A stretch of DNA of 64,000 nucleotides from Bacteroidetes bacterium UBA1947 (GCA_002336915.1 DDET01000003.1:21599-85598), one strand, 5' to 3'. Counted from the first letter of the stretch, positions 8,087-16,475 are shown. Notes: a model not told the origin generated them from the letters alone. Made by a program: numbers and translations.

Positions 8087-10261
8087 CTAATTTTTTTCTA
8101 CTACGAGCTTTTGTGTTACTGTTTTGTTTGAAATGGTAACGGTAACTATGTACAGGCCTGATGCAGGAAATACATTTGCTGCAATGTCCTGCTGCTGCAT
8201 GCTGTTAGGCGCGTATACTGCGCTATTCCTGTATATAGTCTTACCTGTAATGTCTTTTATATCATAAGATACCTTCCCGTCAACACCGGTGGTGAATAGC
8301 ATCCTGGTATCGCCATGCGAAGGGTTGGGGTATATGCTTACTTCTTCAGGATGGGCCATAGCTTCTTTCACTTCCGTAGGGAACTGGCTGATGCTGAAAT
8401 CGTCCATGTAGAAAGAATTCGCATTATCATAAGGACGGTAACGGAACCTGAAGAACGTTTTATTGGTACGGTAAGCTGCAGGTATGTTTATTGTCTGCGG
8501 TATCCAGTCGCCCTGTGAGCCGGGGGTATATTCCGCGCTTACCCTGTTCTTGTTCAAAAGATTATTATCTGTCAGGGAGCTCAACTTGGTCCAGTACGCA
8601 CCACAGGTATTGCTTACAAAAATTTCGAGTGAATCTTTCACGGTGCTGCCGCTGCGGTAAGCGCCCGAGGTATAGAAATTCATATTTAGAGGCTCAGTCG
8701 CCGGAGTAACTGTAAGGTCAAGTCCGGGGGTGAAAATATCATCAAAATCATATGCCTGGCTACCTGAATAAGCCTCGGGGTTTGACCTGTCGTCATAACC
8801 ATGGTACTTAACACAAGCACCGTCATTATAACCTGTGTTACCGAACCACTGCCATTTAAATGTATTGTTATAATAGTTAAACATTGGCCATTTGCTCATT
8901 TCGGCTGCCGATGAAAAATCCTGGTGGTAACCTGGTCCGGGCACCGGGTTATTGTCGGCAGCATATACGGCATGGTCATTGGTGATCGTTGTAGAGCCCG
9001 AATTATTACCTGTAGCAGTCATTGTCACAGTTACCCAACCCGGCTGCGTAAATTCGTTTACAACCGTTGTTGTGCTGGTAGATGTTGCGGTTGTCGCGCC
9101 ATTTCCAAATGTCCATTGTACACCGGTAATAGTATCGTTCCAGCTTTGGTTCTTAAATACAAATCTTGTTGTAGCATCGTTTGCACACAGAAAATAACTT
9201 CTTTCTGCAGGTGGAATACCGGCCTTCTGGCCTTTTTCAATTGAGAATTCGGGTGTTGGCGCAAGGTCGGGTACCGGGTCCAGCGCGCCTGTTGCCGTAA
9301 GGTTGGCAGGGCTCCAGAGGTTATTTCTTTGCGAAGTGCCCGATGTTATTGCAGCGCGCATGCGGTTAACTTGCCCTACAGTAAACATTTTAGCGCAACC
9401 GGAATAGTCCATTATATTTTGAGCGTTCACCAACTGGCCATTGTTGCAGGTTGTATCGTTCAGGTTACCGGGACTGCATCCGCCGCCCAGGTGTCCTTTT
9501 GTAGGAGGGGTATCGCCTACCTGGTCGTCGCCGCAAGCCACTCCTGCATTGTTATTATTACCCCATATGTGCTGTAAATTGAGCGCATGGCCTATTTCGT
9601 GAGGAATGGTATTGTCAAGGTCCAGGTAATCGTACAGGCAGATAACACCATCGGAATACGGCTGGTTAACGACATAAGAAGGATATTGGGAGTAAGCAGC
9701 GGCATTCAGGTGATCTGCGTCCATTGTCCTCACAAACCATATATTGATGTACTTATCCCTGGGCCAGTTATCGAGTTTGGCTTCCTCACCACCCTGGCTT
9801 GTTTTATAAGAGCTATGCCTGGTGATCCCTTTCGTAGGGTTGCCGTTGGGATCTTTGGTGGCCAGGTGAAAACGTATCTGTGCGTTCCCTATTATCGGTT
9901 TGAATGCTGCGATAACACTTGCCGTATCTGCGCTTTGCTCCATATAAGTATCCGTCCAGTGTTTTACGGCATTATATATCAGGTTGTCGCTCAGGTTCTC
10001 ATTAGCGTAGTCATGAATAACATGCACCACGATAGGCACATCATACACTACAGCTGTACCCTTGGCAACTGCTTTCAGGTCTATGTTTTTTAGCTTGTCC
10101 TGTATCTCGCGTTCCAGCTGCGCTTCAATAGCAGCATATTCAGGATGATCTTTCTTCAATTGCCAATACACCTGGTCTGTACCGCAGGTTTTATCCTGGG
10201 CAAAGACGTGTCCCACTACACCACTTATAGCCAGCAGTGCTAAAACTACTTTTTTGATCAT
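8087..10261 (-). CDS. Secreted M43-family zinc metalloprotease with T9SS sorting domain (copy B)
   Basis: 724 residues with the same architecture as copy A: signal peptide (MIKKVVLALLAISGVVGHVFAQ cleaved near residue 22), propeptide-like helix, catalytic domain with HEIGHALNLQH at 221-231 (His221, Glu222, His225, His231), CGDDQVGDTPPTKG, Met-turn QNIMDYSGC, PKD-like domain (FKNQSWNDTITGV), a jelly-roll-like segment, and a C-terminal T9SS sorting domain starting at YPNPSHGD. All catalytic residues are present, so it should be an active surface or secreted protease. A near-consensus TATCTTTA box lies upstream at 10302-10309 on the minus strand. Flanked on both sides by paralogues, it is part of a tandem expansion. 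Confidence 0.92.
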   Translation of the reverse strand: MIKKVVLALLAISGVVGHVFAQDKTCGTDQVYWQLKKDHPEYAAIEAQLEREIQDKLKNIDLKAVAKGTAVVYDVPIVVHVIHDYANENLSDNLIYNAVKHWTDTYMEQSADTASVIAAFKPIIGNAQIRFHLATKDPNGNPTKGITRHSSYKTSQGGEEAKLDNWPRDKYINIWFVRTMDADHLNAAAYSQYPSYVVNQPYSDGVICLYDYLDLDNTIPHEIGHALNLQHIWGNNNNAGVACGDDQVGDTPPTKGHLGGGCSPGNLNDTTCNNGQLVNAQNIMDYSGCAKMFTVGQVNRMRAAITSGTSQRNNLWSPANLTATGALDPVPDLAPTPEFSIEKGQKAGIPPAERSYFLCANDATTRFVFKNQSWNDTITGVQWTFGNGATTATSTSTTTVVNEFTQPGWVTVTMTATGNNSGSTTITNDHAVYAADNNPVPGPGYHQDFSSAAEMSKWPMFNYYNNTFKWQWFGNTGYNDGACVKYHGYDDRSNPEAYSGSQAYDFDDIFTPGLDLTVTPATEPLNMNFYTSGAYRSGSTVKDSLEIFVSNTCGAYWTKLSSLTDNNLLNKNRVSAEYTPGSQGDWIPQTINIPAAYRTNKTFFRFRYRPYDNANSFYMDDFSISQFPTEVKEAMAHPEEVSIYPNPSHGDTRMLFTTGVDGKVSYDIKDITGKTIYRNSAVYAPNSMQQQDIAANVFPASGLYIVTVTISNKTVTQKLVVEKN

Positions 10262-10412
10262 TTTTAATATTTGATTGTTAGGCTTTCTGAAAATAAAGCT
10301 TTAAAGATAAGGAAAACGGGGGATAAAACGGGTTAATTTTTCCACCTATATTTGACAAATGTGGGAAACAGATATTTTTTGTGGGTGAAAATGTTTCATT
10401 CGCACACATGCG

Positions 10413-12569
10413 CTATTTTCCACATGTTACCAATTTCCTGGTGACTAGCCCGTTGCGGTAGTTTATTGTAACAAAATAAACCCCGGCCGGAAATTGAGCT
10501 GAAGGGATATCCAGGCGACTGAGGCTACCCTGCAGCTTTTCTTCTTTCGAATAGACCAACCCACCCGACACATTTGAGATGGTGATCCTGGCTGATCCGC
10601 CGGTAATGCTGCTCAGTAATATATAGCTATCTCCGCTTGCAGGGTTTGGAGCAATGACCACATCATTACCATCATTCAACAGCGTATTTATGCCCGTTGG
10701 GAAATTACTGATGCTGATGCGGTCGAGGTAAAAGTTATTGCCGGTACTATAACCATTGGCATCTGCGCCCGGTTTGTACCTGAAGCGGAAAAACGTTTTG
10801 CTGGTCCTTGCTGCAGCCGGCAGTTCTATACTGTTCAGTTTCCAGTCACTGATTCCCGTGGGTATATATGCCATGGGTGAGCTTGCTATATTATCCAGGT
10901 CGGTAGCTGTATATTTCTGCAGCCCTGTCCAGGTCCTGCCACAGTCTTTTGAGTAGCTTATTTCCAGTGTATCAGTTGTCGTTCCCGTACGCGAGGCTCC
11001 TGTGCTCATGAAATTGAGATTGCAATAACCCGCAGCCATAGCGCTAAGGTCGTAGGCGGGTGAAAAGAAATCATCATAATCGCCTTTAGGGCAGCCTGTT
11101 GTATTTGCGGGAAATTGCCGGGTATCAAAACCAAGGTATTCGATAGAGCTATTGTCGTAATAGCCTGTGCTATTATTCAGCTGCCATTTAAAACTGTTTT
11201 TGTAATAGTTGAATATCGGCCAGTTATCAGTTTGGGAGTGGTGGAACTCCATAAAGTGCATGGGCAATGCTGCGGGGTTTTCTACGATCGGGTTATTACC
11301 GTCGGCGGCATAAACAGCCATCTCATCAGTGATCGTGCTGCTACCCGTATTATTACCGGTAGCAGTAAGGCTGACGGTAACCCAGCCCGGCTGTGTGAAC
11401 TGGTTTTTGACATACACATTAGGAGCTAATGTTGTATCCGTAGTAAGAGCGCCGTTCGAAAAATGCCACTGCACACCGCTGATGGTATCATTCCAACTCC
11501 TGTTGGCGAATTGGAACCTAAAATCCGCCTCGCCAACACAGGCATAATAGCTGCGTTCCGGGGTGGTGATCAGGGCGGGGTAATGGATCATACCTCTTTC
11601 TACAGAAAATTCTGCAACCGGTGGCAGATCCGGCATTGCCTGGTCCACACCTGTAGCAGCACGGTTTGCTGCAGTAACGAGACTACTCCTGTTAGCAATA
11701 TTTTGATTTAGTACTGCCGCCATTGCAGCTGCCTGGCCATTAGTGAACATAATGCCGCATGATTCGCCGCCTATCACATTCTGTATATTTGGCGTATCAC
11801 ATAAAGTGTCATACAAATTATTGCAACTGTTCATTGAACAGCAAGGAGGAGTATCAAAAATTCCATCACCATCATCACAGGAACTGAGGTAACCGCATGG
11901 GTACTTAAGACCAAGGTATTGACCTGTTAAGTGTACCGACGACGCATGGTAAAGTATATAGTCATATTCGATCAATACCCCATCGTAGTAAGGAAGCGTT
12001 TGGGCAACTACAGGATAATTTGAATATCCTCCCACAGCATTGGGGTAAAGCAGGCTCCTTACCAGCCATATATTTAGATACTTGTCGGGCGGCCACTGAT
12101 CTAATTTTGATTGATTGTAAGCATTATTAGTAAGATACGACCTTATGTGCTCTACGCCTTTTGTAGGGTTTCCATCGGGGTCAATGGTCGCAGATCTAAA
12201 AGCTATTCGGGTATTAGCAGCAATTGGCTTGAACTTGTCAATGATCAATGCAGTATCTGCTATGTTTTTAGAATAATAGTTATTCAGTTGCCTGATGGCG
12301 CTAAAAACAAGCGTATCAGCGATCAGCTCCATGCCCCAGTCATGCACTACATGTACCACAACAGGAATAATATAAAGAGGCGTATCCGCCTGCGATGCTT
12401 TTGCCGCATGCGCCCAATCTATTTTGCGGAGCTCTTTTTGAATGCTTTCATTTAGCTGCCGCTCATACTCCTGCACCGCAGGATTTTGGTAGCTGTCGTC
12501 ATGCGAATACTGCGCGATAACACAGGCAGGTAATGCAAAGAACAGTATAATAGATAAAAGGCATTTCAT
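10413..12569 (-). CDS. M43-family paralogue lacking the zinc site (pseudoprotease, copy C) with T9SS sorting domain
   Basis: 718 residues, alignable end to end with copies A and B: signal peptide (MKCLLSIILFFALPACVIAQ), a cluster of matching motifs (NPTKGVEHIRSYLT, KYLNIWLVRSL, FDTPPC), PKD-like domain (FANRSWNDTISGV) and T9SS sorting domain (APNPASGDSYILLSS). The active-site segment reads HLTGQYLGLKY at 213-223 where the paralogues read HEIGHALNLQH: the catalytic Glu is Leu, the second zinc His is Gln and the third is Tyr. The Met-turn NIMDYS is also replaced by NVIGGES. The frame is intact and the secretion signals are kept, so this looks like a functional non-catalytic protein rather than decay. 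Role unknown: decoy, inhibitor or carbohydrate/protein binder are possibilities. Confidence 0.88.
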   Translation of the reverse strand: MKCLLSIILFFALPACVIAQYSHDDSYQNPAVQEYERQLNESIQKELRKIDWAHAAKASQADTPLYIIPVVVHVVHDWGMELIADTLVFSAIRQLNNYYSKNIADTALIIDKFKPIAANTRIAFRSATIDPDGNPTKGVEHIRSYLTNNAYNQSKLDQWPPDKYLNIWLVRSLLYPNAVGGYSNYPVVAQTLPYYDGVLIEYDYILYHASSVHLTGQYLGLKYPCGYLSSCDDGDGIFDTPPCCSMNSCNNLYDTLCDTPNIQNVIGGESCGIMFTNGQAAAMAAVLNQNIANRSSLVTAANRAATGVDQAMPDLPPVAEFSVERGMIHYPALITTPERSYYACVGEADFRFQFANRSWNDTISGVQWHFSNGALTTDTTLAPNVYVKNQFTQPGWVTVSLTATGNNTGSSTITDEMAVYAADGNNPIVENPAALPMHFMEFHHSQTDNWPIFNYYKNSFKWQLNNSTGYYDNSSIEYLGFDTRQFPANTTGCPKGDYDDFFSPAYDLSAMAAGYCNLNFMSTGASRTGTTTDTLEISYSKDCGRTWTGLQKYTATDLDNIASSPMAYIPTGISDWKLNSIELPAAARTSKTFFRFRYKPGADANGYSTGNNFYLDRISISNFPTGINTLLNDGNDVVIAPNPASGDSYILLSSITGGSARITISNVSGGLVYSKEEKLQGSLSRLDIPSAQFPAGVYFVTINYRNGLVTRKLVTCGK

Positions 12570-12689
12570 GATAGGTACTGTATTTCTAATAAAGCTAGAA
12601 ACAATATCTCCATTTTCATATCAAGGAACTGTTTATTACATGTCGGGATCAAAAAATGACAATCATGTGAAATACCAATGCGGTACAAA

Positions 12690-12715
12690 ATACCCCTTCC
12701 GCAGGGAAGGGGTAT
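12690..12715 (-). terminator. Intrinsic terminator after tRNA-Gly(CCC)
   Basis: ATACCCCTTCC (12690-12700) pairs with GGAAGGGGTAT (12705-12715) around a 4-base loop. On the minus strand it is followed by TTTTG and sits 9 bases past the tRNA 3' end. Confidence 0.75.
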
Positions 12716-12723
12716 AATAAACG

Positions 12724-12796
12724 AGCGGGAAACGAGACTCGAACCCGCGACCCTCAGCTTGGGAAGCTGATGCTCTACCAACTGAGCTATTCCCGC
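12724..12796 (-). tRNA. tRNA-Gly (anticodon CCC)
   Basis: Minus strand folds as a cloverleaf: acceptor GCGGGAA/TTCCCGC, D-arm AGCTC...GAGC, anticodon stem TCAGC/GCTGA with loop TTCCCAA giving CCC, T-arm GCGGGTTCGAGTCTCGT, discriminator U as expected for glycine tRNAs. CCA is not encoded. Confidence 0.95.
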
Positions 12797-12921
12797 TTAT
12801 AAATACTAAAGTAAAAAAAATCTCCCACGCGCGATAAAATAATAAAATAGCTATTCAAAAGGTACCGTATTTTTCACATTGCAATAAAATGCATAAGGTC
12901 ATACTTTTATAAAAAAAGATC

Positions 12922-13584
12922 ATGCGAATATCCAGGTATGCCATTTCTATCGCAATCATGCTGCTGGTATCCTGTGCCCTAAATGCACAGGTTAAGACAG
13001 TAAAACACAGCTACTACACAGTCACCTATTCCATTCCGGAGCATATGCCCCAGTTGGTAAAATACATTCTAAAAAAAGACATGGTCACCTGCAAGGCCAC
13101 CAGGGTTAGCTGGAAGCCCGACCCCATGATAGCCGGTACAGACATTGACAAGGATTACCCTAAGGATTGTGGCTATGACAGGGGACATAATATGCCTCAC
13201 CAAAACAATTCATGTCATAAAGACGGGGTGGCTGAGTGCTTTTACTTCTCCAACTGCTTTCCGCAAACAGCAAGGCTAAACAGGGGCGTATGGGAAACAC
13301 TTGAAGAAAAGGAAAGGGCCTATGCCCTGGAATACGGAAAAATAAAAGTCTTTATCGGCCATATAGGAACAAAAAGAGAAACCTTGGGCGTAGACAAAAT
13401 AAAAATTCCGGCGCAGTGCTGGAAGGTGATCTATGTAGATCGTCATTTTGAGGCGTACATCTTCCCGAATACGGATGATGTAAGGGGTAAGCCGGAGGAA
13501 TTTAATAAACCATCCAACCTGAAAAAAATAGAAACGGCATGCAACCTGGATTTCGTGAAGTTGGTTGCCACCTTAAAGGGCTAG
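12922..13584 (+). CDS. Secreted DNA/RNA non-specific endonuclease (NUC1/EndA family)
   Basis: 220 residues. Signal peptide with cleavage after NAQ (about residue 23). The family signature DRGH is at 86-89 with the catalytic histidine at 89, followed by SNCFPQTARLNRGVWETLE, which supplies the metal-binding asparagine and the downstream glutamate. These enzymes cleave single- and double-stranded DNA and RNA outside the cytoplasm, for nutrient scavenging or as effectors. It has no T9SS domain, so a periplasmic or outer-membrane-associated location is likely. A TACTTTTA box lies just upstream. It stands at the start of a tRNA-flanked accessory stretch, apart from any phosphatase or nucleotidase. 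Confidence 0.88.
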   Translation: MRISRYAISIAIMLLVSCALNAQVKTVKHSYYTVTYSIPEHMPQLVKYILKKDMVTCKATRVSWKPDPMIAGTDIDKDYPKDCGYDRGHNMPHQNNSCHKDGVAECFYFSNCFPQTARLNRGVWETLEEKERAYALEYGKIKVFIGHIGTKRETLGVDKIKIPAQCWKVIYVDRHFEAYIFPNTDDVRGKPEEFNKPSNLKKIETACNLDFVKLVATLKG

Positions 13585-13641
13585 TGGCCCGGTCGCCGCT
13601 ATAAAACATCATATTCCGCTCATTCTTAAAAATAAGTATTT

Positions 13642-14631
13642 ATGAAAAACACCCGGTTAAAAAAAATGCTTTTCACGGCACTGCTATCCGGCATCTGCCT
13701 GGTGCATGGCTATGCGCAAACACACAGTGTCGACGATGATACCTCTACCACGCCCGCCACTACAGGGCAGATGGAGGAGCTCGCAGATGCCATGAAAAGC
13801 AGTATCGACATGAAGACAGCCGATCTGTCCGATTCAATAAAGGCGCTGAACAAAAGCCTGGACACTTTGAAGAATGCCATGTCTTATAGCGACTATTACG
13901 ACTCTGCAACTATAGCGTTCCTGCAGAAAGATGCCAGCTCCCTCTACAACAAATGTGCATGTGATAGTGCCGGCAGCGTGAAGAAAGGCTGTACCGGCTA
14001 TGCCAAAGTGTGCAAGGTATCAGGCTGGCTGCTGTTCCTGGCTGTGCTGGTAGCAGGCATGGTGTTATTTGCCCAAAGTGCTATTTGTAAAGACGAAAGC
14101 TATGATGCGAACAATAAGCTCAGGCCATTAAAAGAGCGCCCGTACAGCTATGCCAAAGTGCAGCTGTTCTGGTGGACAATGATCATACTTTGTTGCTACA
14201 TAGCCTTCTTTGCCATGCATTGTGTACTCGTGCCTTTGAACATGACAACCATAGTGCTGCTGGGCTTGGGCGCAGCTGTATTTGCCGGGGGCAGGATAAT
14301 TGACAACCGGCAGAAAGACAGTGTCCCCACGGGCAAACGTATACAGGATGAAAGCGCAAGAGGCGATTCATTCTTCACAGATATTCTTTCTGATGAGAAT
14401 GGCATCAGCATACACCGCTTTCAGTCCCTGGTTTTTAACCTTGTGTTTGGCATTGCCTTCATCTATTTCTTTGTTACGGCTGTATGCTGTCACAAATACC
14501 CCTTTATAGATTTTAATGAGTGGCAATTTGCATTGCTGGGTATTAGTTCTGCAACTTACCTTGGCATTAAAGCAACTGAGAACAAGGCCCCAAATGATAA
14601 TAACCCCGCCGACAAAGTTAGTAAGCAATAG
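13642..14631 (+). CDS. Uncharacterised membrane protein: signal peptide, coiled coil, four transmembrane helices
   Basis: 329 residues. An N-terminal signal peptide (cleavage near GYAQ, residue 26) is followed by an acidic, heptad-rich segment (about 48-80) in the periplasm, a cysteine-rich patch (CACDSAGSVKKGC), and four hydrophobic helices at about 130-150, 175-198, 200-216 and 265-285, with another short one near 298-312. Between the helices are FFTDILSDENGISIHRFQ and the final repeat-like GISSATYLGIKATENK. From memory, the pattern DILSD..GISIHRFQ plus LLGISS.TYLG.K recurs in uncharacterised multi-helix proteins of many bacteria, but no function is known to me. It is followed by a strong terminator, so it is transcribed alone or with the nuclease gene 57 bases upstream. 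Confidence 0.7.
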   Translation: MKNTRLKKMLFTALLSGICLVHGYAQTHSVDDDTSTTPATTGQMEELADAMKSSIDMKTADLSDSIKALNKSLDTLKNAMSYSDYYDSATIAFLQKDASSLYNKCACDSAGSVKKGCTGYAKVCKVSGWLLFLAVLVAGMVLFAQSAICKDESYDANNKLRPLKERPYSYAKVQLFWWTMIILCCYIAFFAMHCVLVPLNMTTIVLLGLGAAVFAGGRIIDNRQKDSVPTGKRIQDESARGDSFFTDILSDENGISIHRFQSLVFNLVFGIAFIYFFVTAVCCHKYPFIDFNEWQFALLGISSATYLGIKATENKAPNDNNPADKVSKQ

Positions 14632-14655
14632 GTCGTCATTTGCCCCTTTCCCTAT

Positions 14656-14686
14656 AAAAAAAAAAGCCGCCTTCTGCGGCTTTTTC
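14656..14686 (+). terminator. Intrinsic terminator after the four-helix membrane protein gene
   Basis: A-tract, AAAAAGCCGC (14661-14670), 5-base loop, GCGGCTTTTT (14676-14685). Symmetrical A and T tracts make it potentially bidirectional. Confidence 0.85.
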
Positions 14687-14798
14687 ATTGCGCTGGCGTT
14701 TGGAAAACAAGACCAAAAAAACAATGCTGGACCCGCCGGAAAACAAGATCGAATTCTCCTGCAGAAAAAGGCATAACTTCATGTATAATATTTATTCT

Positions 14799-15236
14799 AT
14801 GAAGGCCCTTTTATTGACATTGCTTTTATCCATTGGTGGAATTCGTGCCGGTGCGCAATATGCTGAATTTGCATTGACCGGGGTTACGACCTGCCCCTGG
14901 AATCCTCAACTAAAAAAATATGACAACTGCAGTAATCAAGCTGGAGGTTCTAAAATCTATATCAGGCCGGAATATAGAGAATTTGTGCACCGTGAAATTA
15001 TTCCCGGTCAAACCCGTCGCTACTATATCCTGAGCAGCGAAGTTGACCGCGGGAAAGACCAGACAATTTATCACTTATTTGATTCCTCAAGTCAAAATTA
15101 TAGCACATTTATTTTCGATCTAAATCACTCCGAGATCACCACGATCGACAGCACGGACAAAAACAACTTACTGATATATCATATTGGCCGGGCTGTGAAA
15201 GCCAAATCTATGTATAGCAAACAGTTTCAGAGATAG
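14799..15236 (+). CDS. Small secreted protein of unknown function, possibly cut short by an in-frame TAG
   Basis: 145 residues from ATG at 14799, which gives a clean signal peptide (MKALLLTLLLSIGGIRAGAQ); ATG at 14781 is possible, and starts further upstream would run into the terminator of the previous gene. The mature part has no motif I recognise; it contains two cysteines (TTCPW and DNCSN) and is rich in polar beta-type sequence. Directly after the TAG at 15234-15236 the same frame stays open for 38 further codons with protein-like composition (see the next entry), so this may be a nonsense-interrupted gene. It lies in the tRNA-bounded accessory region between orphan genes. Confidence 0.55.
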   Translation: MKALLLTLLLSIGGIRAGAQYAEFALTGVTTCPWNPQLKKYDNCSNQAGGSKIYIRPEYREFVHREIIPGQTRRYYILSSEVDRGKDQTIYHLFDSSSQNYSTFIFDLNHSEITTIDSTDKNNLLIYHIGRAVKAKSMYSKQFQR

Positions 15237-15353
15237 GTAATTGTTGAGGAGGGAGATATCAAAGCTACCAGTGGATATTTTTGGACGAGACATACTCTTT
15301 TTGTAGGAAATGCATTTGCAATGGTGAACACTTCAACACATGATTGGTTGTAA
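15237..15353 (+). pseudogene. In-frame continuation beyond the TAG of the small secreted gene
   Basis: Same reading frame as the gene ending at 15236. It encodes 38 codons (VIVEEGDIKATSGYFWTRH then LFVGNAFAMVNTSTHDWL) before TAA at 15351-15353. Aromatic and glycine content looks like real protein rather than random sequence. It reads as the lost C-terminus of the preceding protein after a single stop mutation; readthrough is possible but unproven. Confidence 0.4.
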
Positions 15354-15408
15354 TTCCCAGAATAACCGTCCTTAAATCCTTTTAAGGTTTTTTCCCCTTA
15401 GGGAAAAT

Positions 15409-15759
15409 CTACAGCGTTTTCTCAAAATGATATGTAGCCCAAAATCTATAAGCCCTGTTTATATTCTTCCGATATACGTTATAGACGTAAGTGTTAGAGT
15501 CCTTTTTTACAGAGTCACCTATTGCAACAGGATCTGAAAAATTATGGCCAAAATATATTTTCAACCCGTTTGCAAGGCCAAACTCAGTCGACCTGCCCTG
15601 GTAGTCTTTGCTACTTACTACCTTAGAAGAAAAATTTCGCTTATAAAATTGCTTCCTATTTTCTACACCTTCATGAATTACAGACGCCACATAAAGAAGA
15701 ACCATCAAAATCGGGATACCAGCGAGCATGACTTTAAAAAAAAGCGGTATTCTGTTCAT
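15409..15759 (-). CDS. Small single-pass membrane protein, unknown function
   Basis: 116 residues with one N-terminal hydrophobic helix (FFKVMLAGIPILMVLLYVAS, about 7-26) and a soluble remainder that would face the periplasm. The soluble part is basic at first (ENRKQFYKRNFSSKV) and then of mixed beta character (YQGRSTEFGLANGLKIYFGH). I recognise no family. It is convergent with the small secreted gene to its left and sits alone among orphan genes; the region has low gene density, which fits accessory DNA. Confidence 0.55.
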   Translation of the reverse strand: MNRIPLFFKVMLAGIPILMVLLYVASVIHEGVENRKQFYKRNFSSKVVSSKDYQGRSTEFGLANGLKIYFGHNFSDPVAIGDSVKKDSNTYVYNVYRKNINRAYRFWATYHFEKTL

Positions 15760-15902
15760 TCTGGAAACCCATTAATTTAGAAGACACGATTGCAATATAT
15801 TCAAGAGATGAAAATAGGAAGATTTTTTGGCAAGCTGAAAAAATGAAGCCGGGTAGTTGTTTGCCGATCTGAATTTTGCAATTCGCTAAGAACGCGCTCC
15901 TC

Positions 15903-15927
15903 TCTCAACATGTGCCTTAGTCGGCAC
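15903..15927. repeat. Degenerate copy of the tRNA-Leu 3' end (attachment-site-like)
   Basis: 25 bases here match 16351-16375 at 20 positions. The latter segment covers the 3' end of the minus-strand tRNA-Leu(TAA) gene (16361-16446) plus 10 flanking bases. The two copies are in the same orientation and bracket the possible immunity gene at 15949-16269. This is what an old att duplication would look like, but the match is imperfect. Confidence 0.3.
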
Positions 15928-15948
15928 AACAGCAAGGCACCAATATTC

Positions 15949-16269
15949 CTACATTCCAGGTAACACTTCATCGTCGATAACTACTACTTCAAAATATAAT
16001 CGGTCGTCTTTGTCATTTAAAAAATCTATTGCATCCGCATAAATACTATCCAGTCTTACTTTATAATCTGGTGGAGAGAAATTAATACTCTCTCCCATGT
16101 CCGGTTGAACTACATTGCCGGGATGTATGATAAATGCATCAATACCCCATATCGGAATTGCAGCATTTTGATAGGCCTTGACTACGTCAATTGCCACCGC
16201 CTTGGGGAAAATCAAAAAATTTGTTTGTGCTATTGCTTTTTCTCTGAATTTATTTTCAATACTGTTCAT
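15949..16269 (-). CDS. Small cytoplasmic protein, possibly an Imm40-like immunity protein
   Basis: 106 residues, no signal peptide or membrane helix. The layout resembles what I recall of Imm40-like polymorphic-toxin immunity proteins: FPKAVAIDVVKAYQNAAIP, then IWGIDAFII, and a C-terminal DAIDFLNDKDDRLYFEVVVID. This is recall of a pattern, not a search result, and no toxin gene is visible beside it. Orphan immunity genes are common in Bacteroidota. It lies between the tRNA-Leu gene and a degenerate copy of that tRNA's 3' end, in keeping with an acquired gene. Confidence 0.5.
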   Translation of the reverse strand: MNSIENKFREKAIAQTNFLIFPKAVAIDVVKAYQNAAIPIWGIDAFIIHPGNVVQPDMGESINFSPPDYKVRLDSIYADAIDFLNDKDDRLYFEVVVIDDEVLPGM

Positions 16270-16324
16270 ATTGTTATGCCTTGTTGGGATTTACTATGCT
16301 TTTGAGCGCGCACCCGGGCTAATG

Positions 16325-16349
16325 AAAAAACCGATCCCAAAGGAATCGG
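16325..16349 (-). terminator. Intrinsic terminator after tRNA-Leu
   Basis: CCGATCCC (16331-16338) and GGAATCGG (16342-16349) form a stem with a one-base mismatch or bulge. On the minus strand it is followed by TTTTTT (16330-16325), 11 bases past the tRNA 3' end. Confidence 0.7.
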
Positions 16350-16360
16350 CTCTCAACACG

Positions 16361-16446
16361 TGCCCCAGGCGGGACTTGAACCCGCACTTGCATTGCTGCA
16401 AACAGGATTTTAAGTCCTGCGCGTCTACCAGTTTCGCCACCAGGGC
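16361..16446 (-). tRNA. tRNA-Leu (anticodon TAA)
   Basis: 86 bases, class II. Acceptor GCCCTGG pairs with CTGGGGC and is followed by discriminator A. The anticodon stem CAGGA/TCCTG encloses CTTAAAA, anticodon TAA. A long variable arm (TTGCAGCAATGCAA) and the T-arm GCGGGTTCAAGTCCCGC follow. Confidence 0.94.
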
Positions 16447-16475
16447 ATTTTGGCAATATACTCTCCATTTTGGCT

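Noticed and set aside
12566..12781. Minus-strand open frame running through the gap and the tRNA-Gly(CCC) gene
   Set aside because: It overlaps a well-formed tRNA and terminator and has no family features.
14688..14798. Longer N-terminus for the small secreted gene
   Set aside because: It would start 2 bases after a strong terminator hairpin and place the signal peptide internally.
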